64,000 nt of DNA from Cryptomeria japonica. Lineage: Eukaryota; Streptophyta; Pinopsida; Cupressales; Cupressaceae. Both the position numbers and the translations under genes were made by a program. Of this stretch, positions 34,151-45,660 are shown one piece after another. Below the pieces are notes generated by a model. That model worked only from the letters and a program-made list of their open reading frames with translations, ran no database searches and was not told the origin of the DNA. Position 1 is the first letter of the stretch, and each line of letters starts with the position of its first letter. The stretch lies in contig NC_081414.1 in the NCBI RefSeq assembly GCF_030272615.1, positions 236,890,233 to 236,954,232 on the forward strand, given 5' to 3'.

Positions 34151-35217
34151 AGTCTTGTATACTTTCCTTTGAACAAAATTGCATATTTTTCATTTGCAAG
34201 TTTCAAATTTCTTCAAACTTAGTGGTTAAATCATTAAAACCCTAGTTGTTAAACTTAAAATTAAACTTGTGATTTGTAAAAAAAAATTGTGGTTATCTTA
34301 GATCTGAAAATTGTTTTGTTTGTCAAATTCAATTTCCTCATTGCCTTGTTTAATTTGCAAATCAAATTTACAAAATTAAGCGGTTACTTGTTAAAAACCT
34401 AATTTTCAAAAATCATCTTGAACTTGTGTAAAAATTGGATTTCCATTTTGGTGGAACCTAAAATTATCCGGGTTGGACAATCAAAAAATTATTCTACAGG
34501 GAGTATATCTTACCCAAGAATATTTTTTGCAATGTGATTATATTTTGCATATAAATGATTTAAAAATAAAATATATTTTTACAAAAGGGCAAGGAGAGGG
34601 AGTTGAACACTCAACCTCTCAACCTGGCCTTCCTAACTACCCATACCTACCCTCCCCTTTTACCAATTGCTCTATTGTATTACTTGAAAATGTTTATTAG
34701 GGTAAATTACTATGGTTAATAATTTGCAAATATTTCCACAAGATTTTAATTTATTAAAGTAATCTTGAAATGTGGAAATACATTTTTAAATATGTGATTT
34801 AAATAAATTATTTTTACCCTAAAACATTGGTAAAATATATATTAAGGTAAAATGTTATTTCATATAAATGGATCTTATTTTGAAAAATGTTTCAAAGGTG
34901 TGAAATGTTTCAAATCACAAGTGGAGATAATAAAAAGCATTTGTTTATTTAAGTGGATTTTTAATCTTTTCATATGCATATTATTCGCCCTAGAGTTAAT
35001 AAATTGAATAATTTATATTAGGGTAAACCATCTTATCATGTAGTTAATGGTTTGATTGGTTTGTTGCAAGTATGCATCCCATGTGCTAAATTATTTCCAA
35101 CCAAATTGAGTTTGCCTTCAAGATGAAAATCTATTCTGGAATATTTGCCAAGGTAATGTATTTTTATCAAGCGGATGTAGGTATGTTTTAATCATTTGCT
35201 TTTGATTTATTATTTTA
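34151..35217 (+). other. Leader of element B and AT-rich inserted sequence
   Basis: No gene. Near 34220 and 34375 a phrase of the type AAATTAAGCGGTTA...AACCCTAATTTT occurs and recurs at 38850, 39335 and 39385, so both flanks belong to one repetitive leader. From about 34450 the character changes to AT-rich sequence with paired ACCCTAA and TTAGGGT motifs, possibly an older insertion whose ends I cannot place. Confidence 0.45.
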
Positions 35218-35222
35218 AAGGT
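35218..35222. repeat. Target-site duplication AAGGT of the solo LTR (left copy)
   Basis: It is repeated at 36483-36487, directly flanking the solo LTR. Confidence 0.85.
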
Positions 35223-36482
35223 TGTAAAGCGGAAAAATCGTGATCGAACCCTAGTTGCTCTCCCCTCTTCCGACTCCGAGGAGAGAGAAGGGAGGTTCGC
35301 TAGGATTCGATGGTTTTTCACTTAGGGGAGAAACTTTACATTCAAAAGAGGGGTTGAAACTCATAAGATCCAATCCCACACAATGTAAGATTGGATGCTA
35401 AATGAATTTCAAGGGTTAGGAAAGCAAGGCTACCCTCTTTTGTAAAGAATGTTGTTAAGGAAATTAAGCTAGGAATGCATAGAAAGTCATAAAGATTCGC
35501 TTATAAACTGAGTTCGGGTTATAGGATGAAGCTGCGGACCTGGAATTAGCAGTAAAATGTCGATACGGCGCTGTCCTGCAAATTTGAGCAAAAGTTGTCG
35601 GGACGATGGCGCCCGGCGCCACGGTCCTCCGAAAAATCCGTGAAACGAAGGGGGATCTGTTCGTCTCTGCACAAGGATTCCAGATCTTCAATTTCAGCCG
35701 CGTACCTGCAACCTACACACAGAAAAGCGAAGATGATTGGGGGGTTAGGGATTAGGGGTTTGCCTTTAGGTCAAACCCCAGTTTTGGAATTAACCAAGAA
35801 ATGAGCAAGAGTTGTAAATGTAAATGACTGTAAAACAAGTACTAATACCTTGTTCTAAGGATGTTGGTATCCTTATGTGCGAAGGTTTAGATGTTGTATG
35901 TTGTATGTTGTAGTAATATGTTGTATGTGATCTCCTCTTCAATGGTTGAATCCTTGTCTTGAATGCAACACTTAGCCTTGAATGGAGACTTGAAATGATC
36001 AATTTCTTGAAGGAATGCTTGAATGCTTGAGTATAATTTCCACGCTTTGTACACATATCCCCCTCCTGCCAAATGAGAGAGAAAAATGTAGTTTATATAC
36101 TTGTCATTTAGGGCTGATAGACTGATTTTCCCGACCTTAGGCCGACCAGGAAAGTTAATTTCTAATTTGCAAACAAAAAGACCCGAGACCCCTTAGGAGA
36201 CCGGGCCCAAAATAGGACCCAGGGACCAGGGCGCTGGGCGCCATGGTCCTGGGGACCAGGGTGCTGGGCGCCCTGGTCCTGAAGGACCAAGGCGCTGGGC
36301 GCTCTGGTCCCACCTCCCGGGACAGCAGGGTGCAAGGAGGTTCAGGCCAGGGTGCTTGAAAAATGCAGTTTTCAGTGTCGTGAGCAAGTTTCAGGGTCTC
36401 CATTCAGGTTGCGTGTTGTGTCGCCATCGTGAAGACCGAAATGCAGTCGAAATTGCAAGTGTCGCAATTTTAGGACGCTACA
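35223..36482 (-). mobile_element. Solo gypsy LTR (1260 bp, minus strand)
   Basis: On the minus strand it opens TGTAGCGTCCTAAAATTGCGAC and ends CCGCTTTACA, with AAGGT on both sides. It is a distant relative of the element B LTR in reverse orientation: the same opening, a TATATAA box (about 36093-36099 on the + strand) and the AATTCCAAAACTGGGGTTTGA block with GGCAAACCCC (about 35752-35790). With a perfect duplication and no internal region, it is the product of LTR-LTR recombination. It contains three GC-rich 30-bp units at 36223-36310. Confidence 0.9.
36223..36310. repeat. Three tandem GC-rich palindromic 30-bp units in the solo LTR
   Basis: Units start GGACCA(G/A)GG(C/T)GC and end (C/T)NTGGTCC, so each can fold on itself. 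They stand out in an AT-rich window. A single related copy is at about 35601-35627 in the same LTR. Confidence 0.85.
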
Positions 36483-36487
36483 AAGGT

Positions 36488-38750
36488 AAAATTAATTTCA
36501 AGAGGTTATTATGGCAAATTCTTTGTTACTTTGGAAATTATTCAAGTGAAAGTAAAAACACTCTCAAATCTTTAATATCCTTATTTGAATGTTTACTCAA
36601 GAAGTTTCCATTTACTTTTGGAGTTTTATGTTAATATCATATTTTATTAGAAATATTTTACCCTAATTGTGTGCAAAGATCATATGTCTCTTTAGGGGGA
36701 AAATATTTGTATCTGCATGGGGAAAATATTATCAATGATTTTATTAAATATATCCCTATGAAATAGGAACATACGACCTATCAAGCTAGTTGATTTTTTT
36801 TATGTTTTGTGCAGGATACTATAGGCAAAAAATATATTTCTTGGGTGCATATTAACAGGAAGTATCCCTCAAGAAATTTAATTTAATGTTTTGATATTAT
36901 AATTTGATGATTTTTAGGAGCACCTTGGCAAAAGAAATCTTGTTTACAACATTTGATAGGATAATAATAGTTTTCAATATTATCTTTTGAAATTACCTTT
37001 TGAGAGGTTATAAAGGGATATATTTTATCACAAAGAAAGTTATATTTTATAAGTTCTTTTACCATGGTTAATTCTTTAATTTGATGACCTAATAAATTTT
37101 CGCATTTTGATATTATCATTTGATCATTTATATTTTTCACCCTAAGTGAATAAAATGGAACATATATATATTAGGGTTGATTTTATGCAAGATCAAAGAA
37201 TGATTATTATTATTTTGGAGAAAATGTACTTTTACCATAAGTAAAATGATGAAAAGCATTTATTTATTTAAGTGATCCTTCCATATACATATTATTTTCA
37301 CCCTAGGTAAATAATTTGAACATGTTCATTAGGGTGAGTCATTTAATGCTTGATTGGTTTTTGCAAAGGTTACTTTATATGATATAATATTTCTGACCCA
37401 AATTAAAGATTACCAAAAGGTGAGAAAGTATATTGTACAAAATCTTTTACCTTATGTTATTTAATAAAAACTATTATTGGAATAAATATTTACAAGTGTT
37501 TAATACTTTGATTTAAGTGAATTGGTGTAAATAAGTATTTTACATAGGGTAAAATGATTATTGCCTAATCTAAAGTGGAATATATTTAATCTTTAATTAA
37601 TAAGGGATTTGATTGGTTTATTTTATGTGCAGGAGATATTGAATATTTATGGGAAGTATTATCAAGGCGGAGGATAAAGGATATATTATAGAAGCTTTAT
37701 TTAGTGTGTATTTTAGGGATTCAAATGTAATTATCTCTGTAAACCAAAGGGTGTGTCCTTTGGAAAAACAACTGTCTATAACTCCCTCCTATATGCGAAA
37801 GGGTGTGTCCTTTCACATATGTCTTTTGGATCAGGTATTTATAGGGAGTCTTTTTCAATTAAAAAAAGAAGAAAAAAAAAGAACAATTCACAATCTGTCA
37901 GGCTGCCAGTAGGGGCTATGGGATGTCTGTATTGGATAAGTCTATAGGAATGGAAGTATCATTTCGAGCAGTCACTGTGTAATGGAGTATTTGTAAGTGT
38001 AGCTATTGTATGCATTCACTCTCCAAAAATTAATATACAAGATTCGATGTTTCAATTCCAAAATTCGTGTATACTTCTGTGTTGATGAATTTCATTTTGT
38101 CCTCTTGATAAATCTGATAAAGGGTTTAATACAGTGTGCCACCACAAGTTGTTATAATTGAATATAAGATTTGCTTCTTCATGTTCTTATAGCACTTAAT
38201 GGAATCTCTGTATTGATAGTCTTGTGTTACAAGTTGCCTGAAAACTGTCTCAAGAGTTTAATTGAATTATTTGTCCACAAAGTATCGTGCATATTCCTGG
38301 ATAGAGGCACTGGTCTATTATTTATTTCTGAGATTTTGATTTGTATGCATAAGGTCCTTACAAAGAAACATTCTTCCATATCCAATTTGAACTAATCCTT
38401 GCAGATTTCATTCAAGTCTTGAAAGCATTTCATTTTCAATATACAATATCTTTAACATACACTTTTATTCATATTCAGTTTTCAGTTTTCAAAGTATTCA
38501 GCTAAAGCACATGATATAGCATAGTTGTAGAACACTAATTTGCCAATTGTGTAAACTTGCTTAGAGGCTTAAATCCACATTTAAATAACTCTTTTGTGCT
38601 TGAGAGGGAAGGGTACACCTACCTAGGTCTTGTGGAGCCTGAAGTGCAGAGGGATTTGGTCTTCGACCATCCTTGTTCGTTAGCCAAGGCTGATTGGATT
38701 TCCTAAGGAGTTGGCAAGTCTTTGGGTTTTCCAATCTGCGGTTTTGGGCA
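36488..38750 (+). other. AT-rich sequence with degenerate tandem units, no gene
   Basis: This continues the 34.7-35.2 kb sequence after the solo LTR. The block AAAAGCATTT(A/G)TTTATTTAAGTG, then CATATTATT, CCCTAG, TTAGGGT and TTTGATTGGTTT, seen at about 34934-35065, recurs at about 37250-37365; TTGATTGGTTTATTTTATGTGCAGG-type ends also occur near 37610 and, weaker, near 36780. At 37749-37820 the phrase GGGTGTGTCCTTT occurs twice. It is probably the remains of an older repeat inserted in the B leader. No protein motif. Confidence 0.45.
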
Positions 38751-39570
38751 CCAACACATTTAATTTTCAAATTTGTGATTGTTCTCAAACATGTTTTCAT
38801 TCCTACAATTCAAATTTTCAATTTCCCTCTTTTTTCCCCAAATTCAAATTTCAAAATTAAGTGGTTAGGTCATAAAACCCTAATTTTTAGATTTAATTGG
38901 ATTTTATGAAAATTTCAATCAATTTCATTCCAATTCAGATTTCTAAACATTTTTCAAGGTGTCCCTATCCATTAGGTTTGATCTTTTTCAAATTTGCAAT
39001 TCAATTCCTTTTTTTTTCAAAACCCTAATAGGGTCCTATTTTTGCATTTGAACCTTAATTTCGCCCATACAGAAATCATAAGATTCGCCAATTTTGGGGG
39101 GTTAGCTTTGAAATCATCGTAATATTCATCCCTGAAAATTTCAAAAAAAGTTGGTTGGACTATGTGCATTCCCACCATGGTCCTCGGCTTTTTTTCCTGA
39201 AATTTCAGGAGACTATTATGACTATATTTACTAGCCTAAATCTAGAAGATTGGCTGATTTTATCAATTTTTTATCCCTCTAGAATTGAAAATACCTCCAA
39301 AATTCAACATTTCAAATTTTCAAGAAATTTTTTTAAATTAAGAGGTTAATTATATCTGCCTTGATTTTAAAGATTCTGATTTTAAAATTAAGTGGTATTC
39401 TCTTGGCCCTAATTTTAAAAATTCCAATTTCTTTTCATTTTTGGAAATTGTGTCATCCTCTTCCTCCAATAAAGTTCAAATTGTGTAATCATTATTTTCT
39501 TAAATTTTGCATTACTCAATTTTGTAAGTTTTGTTCCTATACTTCAAAATTCAAATTTTCCCTCTAGTGC
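38751..39570 (+). other. Leader of element B ahead of gag
   Basis: It contains several AAATTAAG(T/A)GGT...CCCTAATTTT phrases (38855, 39338, 39385) shared with 34220-34420. No gene. It leads to the gag ATG at 39571. Confidence 0.5.
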
Positions 39571-40288
39571 ATGAGTTTTGCTACTATTAGTCCTACCTAT
39601 ACTATCCCTATTAGACGAAGCATTAGAATTAAGGCCTCCCAAGGTTTAATTATTGAGGAGATGGAGCCTAATTTGGGTGATTTCTTTAATGAGGATCATG
39701 TTAATTCTTCCAATCCTAATCATGTGCCTATTTATCCCATTGATGAATCCCATGATGAAGAAGAAACTTTAACTGGGGTCTCTATAGATCAACTTTCCAC
39801 ATTGGACAATCAATTTGATAACTTTCAAGAAAGGATGTCCCAAGAATACCCTAATAGTGAAGCTCTTCCACTAATTGAAGGCCTTAAGTGCATGATTCAA
39901 AGTGATAAGAATGGAATTGATATATTGTGTGGTATTTCATATATTGTTGATTCTAACGTCATTCCTATCAAGAGTTGTGTCGTAACCCCAGGTTATTCAC
40001 AACCTTCAACACAAGTCAATCCTTCTATTCTTTGACTACTCTTATGAATAGTATTCCGACTTTTTCCTCCAACATCAAGGCTACATCAACTCAAAATGTC
40101 ATTCCTATAACCATTGGTCATGGGGGAAATCCCTCTTCTTCATTTAATCCTCCATCTTTACCTATGTCTTCCATAAGTATTCTTGTTATTCCTCAACCAA
40201 TCAATATAACACAAAGGGGTAGTTCCTTCAACAATTTTGGTCCTCCTTTAAGTGTCCCTTTTCCTACCCAATCATCACCTATGCCTAT
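39571..40288 (+). pseudogene. Element B gag, N-terminal part
   Basis: The frame starts MSFATISPTYTIPIRRSIRI and runs to a TGA at 40033-40035; the reading then continues in another frame (about 40020-40288: NSIPTFSSNIKATSTQN, RGSSFNNFGPPLSVPFP) up to the insertion point of element A. It is rich in Ser, Pro and Asn with an acidic patch (DESHDEEETL), as in the N-terminal regions of plant gypsy gags. The coding direction and frame resume at 56914 after A is removed. It is a broken gene: one frameshift plus a 16.6-kb insertion. Confidence 0.7.
40284..40288. repeat. Target-site duplication CCTAT of element A (left copy)
   Basis: It precedes the LTR start TGTAGACAC; the right copy at 56914-56918 reads CCTAC, one base different. 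Confidence 0.8.
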
Positions 40289-42012
40289 TGTAGACACATA
40301 GATCTGTCCACTTAATTAAATGAATATTTAGTATTTATTTGATTATTTAACCATCAATCAATAATTAATTCATCTTAACCCTCTTCTCCTATTAATTAAA
40401 TAAATTATTCAATTTATTTAATTTAATTCACTTAACCAAATTCAGACCATTAATTAAATAAATAAATCATATTTGTTTAATTAAATCTTCTCTCATATTA
40501 ATTAATATTTATTTAAATCCCCCAAAATCCCACCTCACAGATTTAAATAAATTAACATTTATTTAAATCACCTTTATCCTCCACCCACATGTATTTTCCT
40601 ACAAATGCAAGTTGCACAACTATTTTAAATAAATTATTTATTTAAAATCCTATTTATCCTCACCCACTTGAAACCTTTAATGGTTTCCCTTAAAGTCTTC
40701 AAACTTAATTGCTTCCTTCTAGAGTCTTCTCAAGCCTTTAATGGTTTCCCTTAAAGTCTTCAAACTCAATGGCTTCCTTCTAGAGTCTTCTTAAGCCTTT
40801 AATGGTTTCCCTCAAAGTCTTCAAGCATTTAATGCTTTATCTTCCTTTTTCTCATGTAGATAAATTAAGATTTATTTAAATAAAATCCAAAATTCACATT
40901 CACATTTAAATAAATTAATATTTATTTAAATATCTATCCAAATGCAAATTACACCATTTAATTGAAATAAATGATTTTATTTTAATTGAAAATCCCAAAA
41001 TTCCTCCCACTTGCATTCTCCTACAAAATCCACTTGCATGCCTAAATCCCTTCTAGATTCTTCTAAATCCTTCTAATTAGCCTAATCATATCCTAATCAT
41101 TGTCACATTCCTAAATAAAAGGAAGTCACTTCTCAAAAACCTCCAAAGTCTTCAATAACCATTAAAGGCTTTATGTCTTCAAATGGTTAACCTCTAAAGT
41201 CTTCCAAACCATTAAAGGCTCTTATGTAACCATTTATAGTTAACTCACCTTTTACCTTTTGTTAGAGACTTTCCTCTAACTTAACCATCCTTTTGACTCA
41301 TGGGTCTCTTCAAAGCATTTATTTCTTTGACTAAGGTAATCATTTAACCCTTGCACATTCATTTATCCCTTGGATAAAATGAATATCCATTAACCTAACC
41401 CTAACCCAACCCCCTAGGGTAACCATCATGTCCCCTAAAGCATTTAATGCTCATTATCTCTCCTCCCAAGCCTCCTCATGGTGACACTTGTCAACATGGG
41501 ATTGAGTTGAAAGTCTGACATGGATTGAATATCTTTCAATCCTAACCCTTGATAGGATTGCTCAATCTTAACCCTTCATTTCCCCATTTCTTCTATAAAT
41601 AGAACCCTTCTCCTCAAGCAAAGAAGGAAGCATTAGAGTAATGTTGCTATACTAGTATTAGCATAGAGATTTTTCGTAGCATCACTATCTACACTTCCAT
41701 AACATTTGTTTATCACATCCAACCATCTTGAATCTCCATATGGCATCCATGGCTAGTGCTAAAAGCTTAGAGCTACACTCATTTGGGACTTGGAGAGGGG
41801 AGAAACAAGGGAGAAGCATCAAAAGGCATCATGGAAGCATCTTAGGGAGGCTCTTCTCCTTTCTTTTGTTTTGTTAAACTTCTTTCATGCTTTTTGAAAT
41901 CTCTTTTGAAATGTTTGGAATGGTTTTTAGTTATTTGTTTTGGTTTTATGGTTGAAACTAACTTATTAACATTGAACTTAGTTGTTGTCTTGTCCCCATT
42001 TCCATGACATCA
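40289..42012 (+). repeat. 5' LTR of element A
   Basis: It runs from TGTAGACACATA to CATGACATCA. It contains several AT-rich hairpins of the form ATTTAAATAAAT-loop-ATTTATTTAAAT, a tandem array of a 62-bp unit (about 40675-40825, about 2.5 copies) and a TATA box TATAAATA at 41594-41601. It lacks about 20 bp present in the partner near 55262 and has about 77 bp not present there near 40940-41020. Confidence 0.95.
41594..41601 (+). promoter_or_regulatory. TATA box of the element A 5' LTR
   Basis: TATAAATA within TTCTATAAATAGAACCC is a canonical plant TATA box; the same sequence lies at 56494-56501 in the 3' LTR. Transcription would start about 30 bp later. Confidence 0.7.
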
Positions 42013-42196
42013 TTTGGTGAACCCAACGTGAATCAAAAACTTGTGTAACTTCCAGGACATTTTTTTTAGGCTTGTGAGCCCACCATGTGTACTAACTTTT
42101 TTTGAATGTTTTAGTTGCAAATTTTCTAATTTTTTTAATTTTTTTTGTAGGTTTTGGAAGGAGTTAGTTTAAAACATTTTAATTTCTTTGGTTTAA
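42013..42196 (+). other. Presumed primer-binding region and start of leader, element A
   Basis: TTTGGTGAACCCAACGTG directly follows the LTR. TGG is the expected first triplet of a primer site; the tRNA is not assigned. The rest is T-rich without a gene. Confidence 0.5.
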
Positions 42197-42403
42197 AACT
42201 TCATCTTTCTTGTTTTTCACAAAGGGATAAAAATGAACTTCACATTTTCTATTTGGTGCAACTAAAACAAACTCAAGTTTTCATTTGGTTCATAACAAAG
42301 AACTTCATCTTTCTTGTTTTTCACAAATGGATAAAAAGAACTTCACATTTTCTATTTGGTGCAACTAAAACAAACTCAAATTTTCGTTTGGTGCATAAAA
42401 AGA
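42197..42403 (+). repeat. Tandem 104-bp repeat in the leader of element A
   Basis: Two adjacent copies (42197-42300 and 42301-42403) share AACTTCATCTTTCTTGTTTT, CACATTTTCTATTTGGTGCA and ACTAAAACAAACTCAA. A partial third copy (AAAGAACTTCACATTTACC) follows. They are noncoding in position. Confidence 0.9.
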
Positions 42404-43424
42404 ACTTCACATTTACCTTTTTTGCTACAAAGGCTACACGACTTTATTTTTGTTGACCAGGTTTTCTTTCCAAAAGTTTTTCAAGTGTCAAACATTTTGA
42501 TATCTTGGTTAAAAAGAATACCATATCTGTTGGAGCAACATCCCCAAATAGTTAGATCACATTGCAATGAAAATCAGTTAAAAAGAACAAGTGTTTTCAG
42601 TGATTGGCATGCTTGTGCAAAGTTGTTCAAGTGGTCCTACTTCTAACACACATTATCCTCTCCCTTGGCTTTCGTGGTCCTAGGTGCAAGAGAAAAGTGT
42701 TGGTAACACTCAAAATTTTATCTTTTTAAGAGAGGCCTGCCAAGAGACATATCACTCTTGGGAACGACCTCGCGCGATAAATCCTTCAAGCTGCTATAGA
42801 AATCAGGTGTGAGCGAAATTTGTAGCCTTGGGTATAGTTGTTCCTACAGTGTAACTTGCCAAAAGGACATATGGTCCCCACCACAAGTTACAAGGCTCTT
42901 AAGTGAGTCACTGCATAATGAACTTATGTCCAAAAACATTGAACATTACTAGACACCTTTTTATATAGAAACCCACCTATTCTATTGATTGAGGATATTT
43001 CTGATAAATTCAGTGCAAGAGCATAGATGGTTTTGCTCCCAAGATACTCAACGTACATATTTCCTTGAGTAGAAACAGGGCTTTTTGAAAAGCTACTTGT
43101 AGCTTGATAAAAGTGGTGACTCGCCCATCATAGGGATCATCTATATGTTATGTTCGCGCAAGACTTAGTATATCACATCCTTACCTGCTATGGCAAGATT
43201 CTTAAGGTATGTAGTACCAAAGTTGAAGAAATATCTAGATGTGGGTTGAAATTATCACAACTGGCCATTTGACCTTAGGGATGAAGAGTGTTTGAAGTGT
43301 CTTTGTTTTGTGTCAGACCAGTGATAAATTGAGCTGACTTCAGGCTTTTGGAAAAACATACACAAAAACATTTGAAAAGGGGTCAAAAGGTTTAAATATT
43401 GGGTTGATTTAGACCCACACTTAT
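42404..43424 (+). other. Leader of element A, no gene
   Basis: This long leader has no supported ORF. It is transcribed 5' UTR by position. Confidence 0.5.
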
Positions 43425-43970
43425 TTGTGCCTTTTAAGGCAACATTATTGTGTTTGTGTGCTTGCTCTGTTTTCTCGTCAAATAAAATCAAAACCAATTC
43501 AAAAACAAGTATTCATCCAACACCAATTTTCAAAACCAAACATTTGGCAAAAAACAAAACAAAGTGCAAACAAGATATCAAACTATATGACCATCATTCC
43601 AATCTTGAGAAAATGGAATCTTCATCAACTTATCAATTTGAAAAAAAGACCATTGAGTTCAAAGGCTTTCATTAAAAGAAGGAAATTTTTCTATCTCAAT
43701 AGACAAATTTTTGTCTCACATAGAGCCTTCTTGCATCATATGCGTCTCTATCTTCAAGGAAAATCCAACGAGTTTGATCAAGAGTCTTTGAACAGCAAAG
43801 CTTTTACTCAATATAGAGCTTTGAGTTATCATAAAAACAAAGGAGGCAAAATTAATCCTGCCTTCTTTCCAAACATCTGCATTACATATAACATAGCTCG
43901 GGAAGAACCACCAACCCTCGAGAGAGAAGAGGAAGAATTTGTCCCATATGTAACACAAAGTTTTTATTGA
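43425..43970 (+). CDS. Open frame in the leader of element A, possible ORF ahead of gag
   Basis: A 181-codon uninterrupted frame (begins MCLLRQHYCVCVLAL, basic, ends REEEEFVPYVTQSFY) lies 0.4 kb before gag on the same strand. Ogre-type relatives of Tat carry an extra ORF in this position, so it could be a remnant of one. However, I recognise no domain, and a chance frame in an AT-rich leader is quite possible. Its openness while gag and pol have stops is slight support for chance or for a short true ORF. Confidence 0.3.
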   Translation: MCLLRQHYCVCVLALFSRQIKSKPIQKQVFIQHQFSKPNIWQKTKQSANKISNYMTIIPILRKWNLHQLINLKKRPLSSKAFIKRRKFFYLNRQIFVSHRAFLHHMRLYLQGKSNEFDQESLNSKAFTQYRALSYHKNKGGKINPAFFPNICITYNIAREEPPTLEREEEEFVPYVTQSFY

Positions 43971-44396
43971 AGTTCTCATCCATTCTCACATGCATACATC
44001 ATCAATCAACTCCAACTCTCGAAACATAAAAAGGTCTTGTCCTAAGTTCTTTTTAGATATTGCTTGAATCAAAACAACATATCACTCTTTAGAGTGTCTC
44101 TACATCTAGGATAAACTCATCCTAAGAGGCATTTCTAGTATGCAAGTTAAAATTATTCTATGAGTGCATCCTCTCATTACTAGGTAGCTTGGTCTGTAAC
44201 ACATCTCAGACCTTACTATATCTTATCATATCAAACATTGTTAAACACAAAAAGCAAATCATAAGAGAACTTTGGTAACATCAAACCTTTAGTGTTAGAG
44301 ATCCATATGCTAAACACTTCACCAAATATTTATCTCTCATTCCATCATCAACTCATAATCATTTTCACCAGAATTCAACAACAACTTTCAAACAAA

Positions 44397-45660
44397 ATGG
44401 CTCAAAGCAGATCAAGGACTAGACAACTCAAGATCGAAGAGGAAGAGGAGGAAAATCTCAATGAATTCCAAGAAGCCCTTGGAGGAAACACAAATGATGA
44501 AAATCCTAGTACTCCCACTCCTGAAGCAATAGAGAGGGCACAACACAACCCCCTCTTCAATCGACTTTTCGATGAAATCCTCAAGAACAACGTTGATGCT
44601 CTCGTTTTGAGACTTGCTCAAGAGGGAGCCAAACTACCCTCTGATTTTGATACCGCACAATTACGGCAAGCATCAGAACACCATAGTCGTAATGAGAGTG
44701 GAAGAGGTCAAGATAACTTCAAATATGACCTTAATCAAGGAAATCCCCCACCTCTTCCTCCTCCTAATGACATTGACATGTTGAGGCAACAAGTCGAGAA
44801 TCTAGCCCAACAACTCCATAGTGGTGTGAAAACTACCCAGTTTTCACTGAATGATATTTGTCCCTATCCCTTCGATAGGAATCTACATATGCCACCTTTT
44901 CCATGAGGGTTTAAAACACCTAAGTTTGAAAAGTATCGGGGAAAAGGAGACCCTCGAGATCATGTCAGGGAATTTCACTCAGCTTGCCTAGAAGTGGTAT
45001 ATGAAGACACATATCTAATGTGCCTTTTTCCTCAAAGTTTGGGAGGGACAACCACGCAATGGTTTTCTCGACTAACAGGCAGAATTAGGACATTCGAAGA
45101 ACTAGTCCAAAATTTCATTGCACATTATTCACACAACATAGAACGTGATGTCACCATGGCAGATCTGTGTAACACCAAGCAAAAACCAGGGGAACTATTT
45201 TCAGCTTTCCTACAACGATGGCGACAAATGTCTAGTAGACGTTCTCTTCAGCTACCTGAACAAGAGCTAGTGGAAATATTTATTTCCAACTTGAATGAAG
45301 AAATGGAATTCCATCTAGACATGAAAGGCACAGAGTCCTTTAATGACATGATCACCCAGGGTTTAAAATGTGAACAGGCCCTCATCAAAAAGGGGCTTAT
45401 CAAGATATACAATGAACCAAAAGATGGCCCTCTCCCACGCTTTAACAATGATAAACCAAACTTCTGGAATATAAAAAAAAACATCATTAATCACAGAGTT
45501 GTAGATGCAAGGAATATCAAGAGTGCACAACCTGTGGTCCGATTTGTGGGGAAAAACCCCCCTCCTAAGAAAAACACGGTTTCTCCCCCGCCAAATCAAG
45601 GTTGCAATGCACCGCAAGAGGAACTGGTGCAGGAGCACCCATGGCATAAGGAAAGTATAT
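44397..45660 (+). pseudogene. Element A gag
   Basis: The likely start is the ATG at 44397 (MAQSRSRTRQLKIEEEEEEN) rather than the ATG at 44292 in the same frame, because the upstream codons are of leader composition. The frame has a TGA at 44904-44906 (after MPPFP), then continues GFKTPKFEKYRGKGDPRDHV and the gag core: GGTTTQWFSRLTGRIRTFEE, NFIAHYSHNIERD, KQKPGELFSAFLQRWRQMS and ELVEIFISNLNEEMEFHL, typical of the retrotransposon-gag domain. A CGA-to-TGA change would explain the stop. The match ends near 45640, where a 1.2-kb insertion interrupts it; the C-terminus is at 46866-47200. Confidence 0.88.

Noticed and set aside
34590-34680. Sequence with a tRNA-like inverted B box (GGAGTTGAACACTC)
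   Set aside because: No matching A box at the right distance and no cloverleaf; left unannotated as a tRNA.
36155-36403. Proline/tryptophan-rich minus-strand frames
   Set aside because: They arise from the three GC-rich 30-bp units of the solo LTR read in different frames; low complexity, no start context.
41391-41415. CCTAACCCTAACCC run resembling telomere repeat (also near 56291)
   Set aside because: Present at the same offset in both LTRs of element A and too short; not an interstitial telomere.
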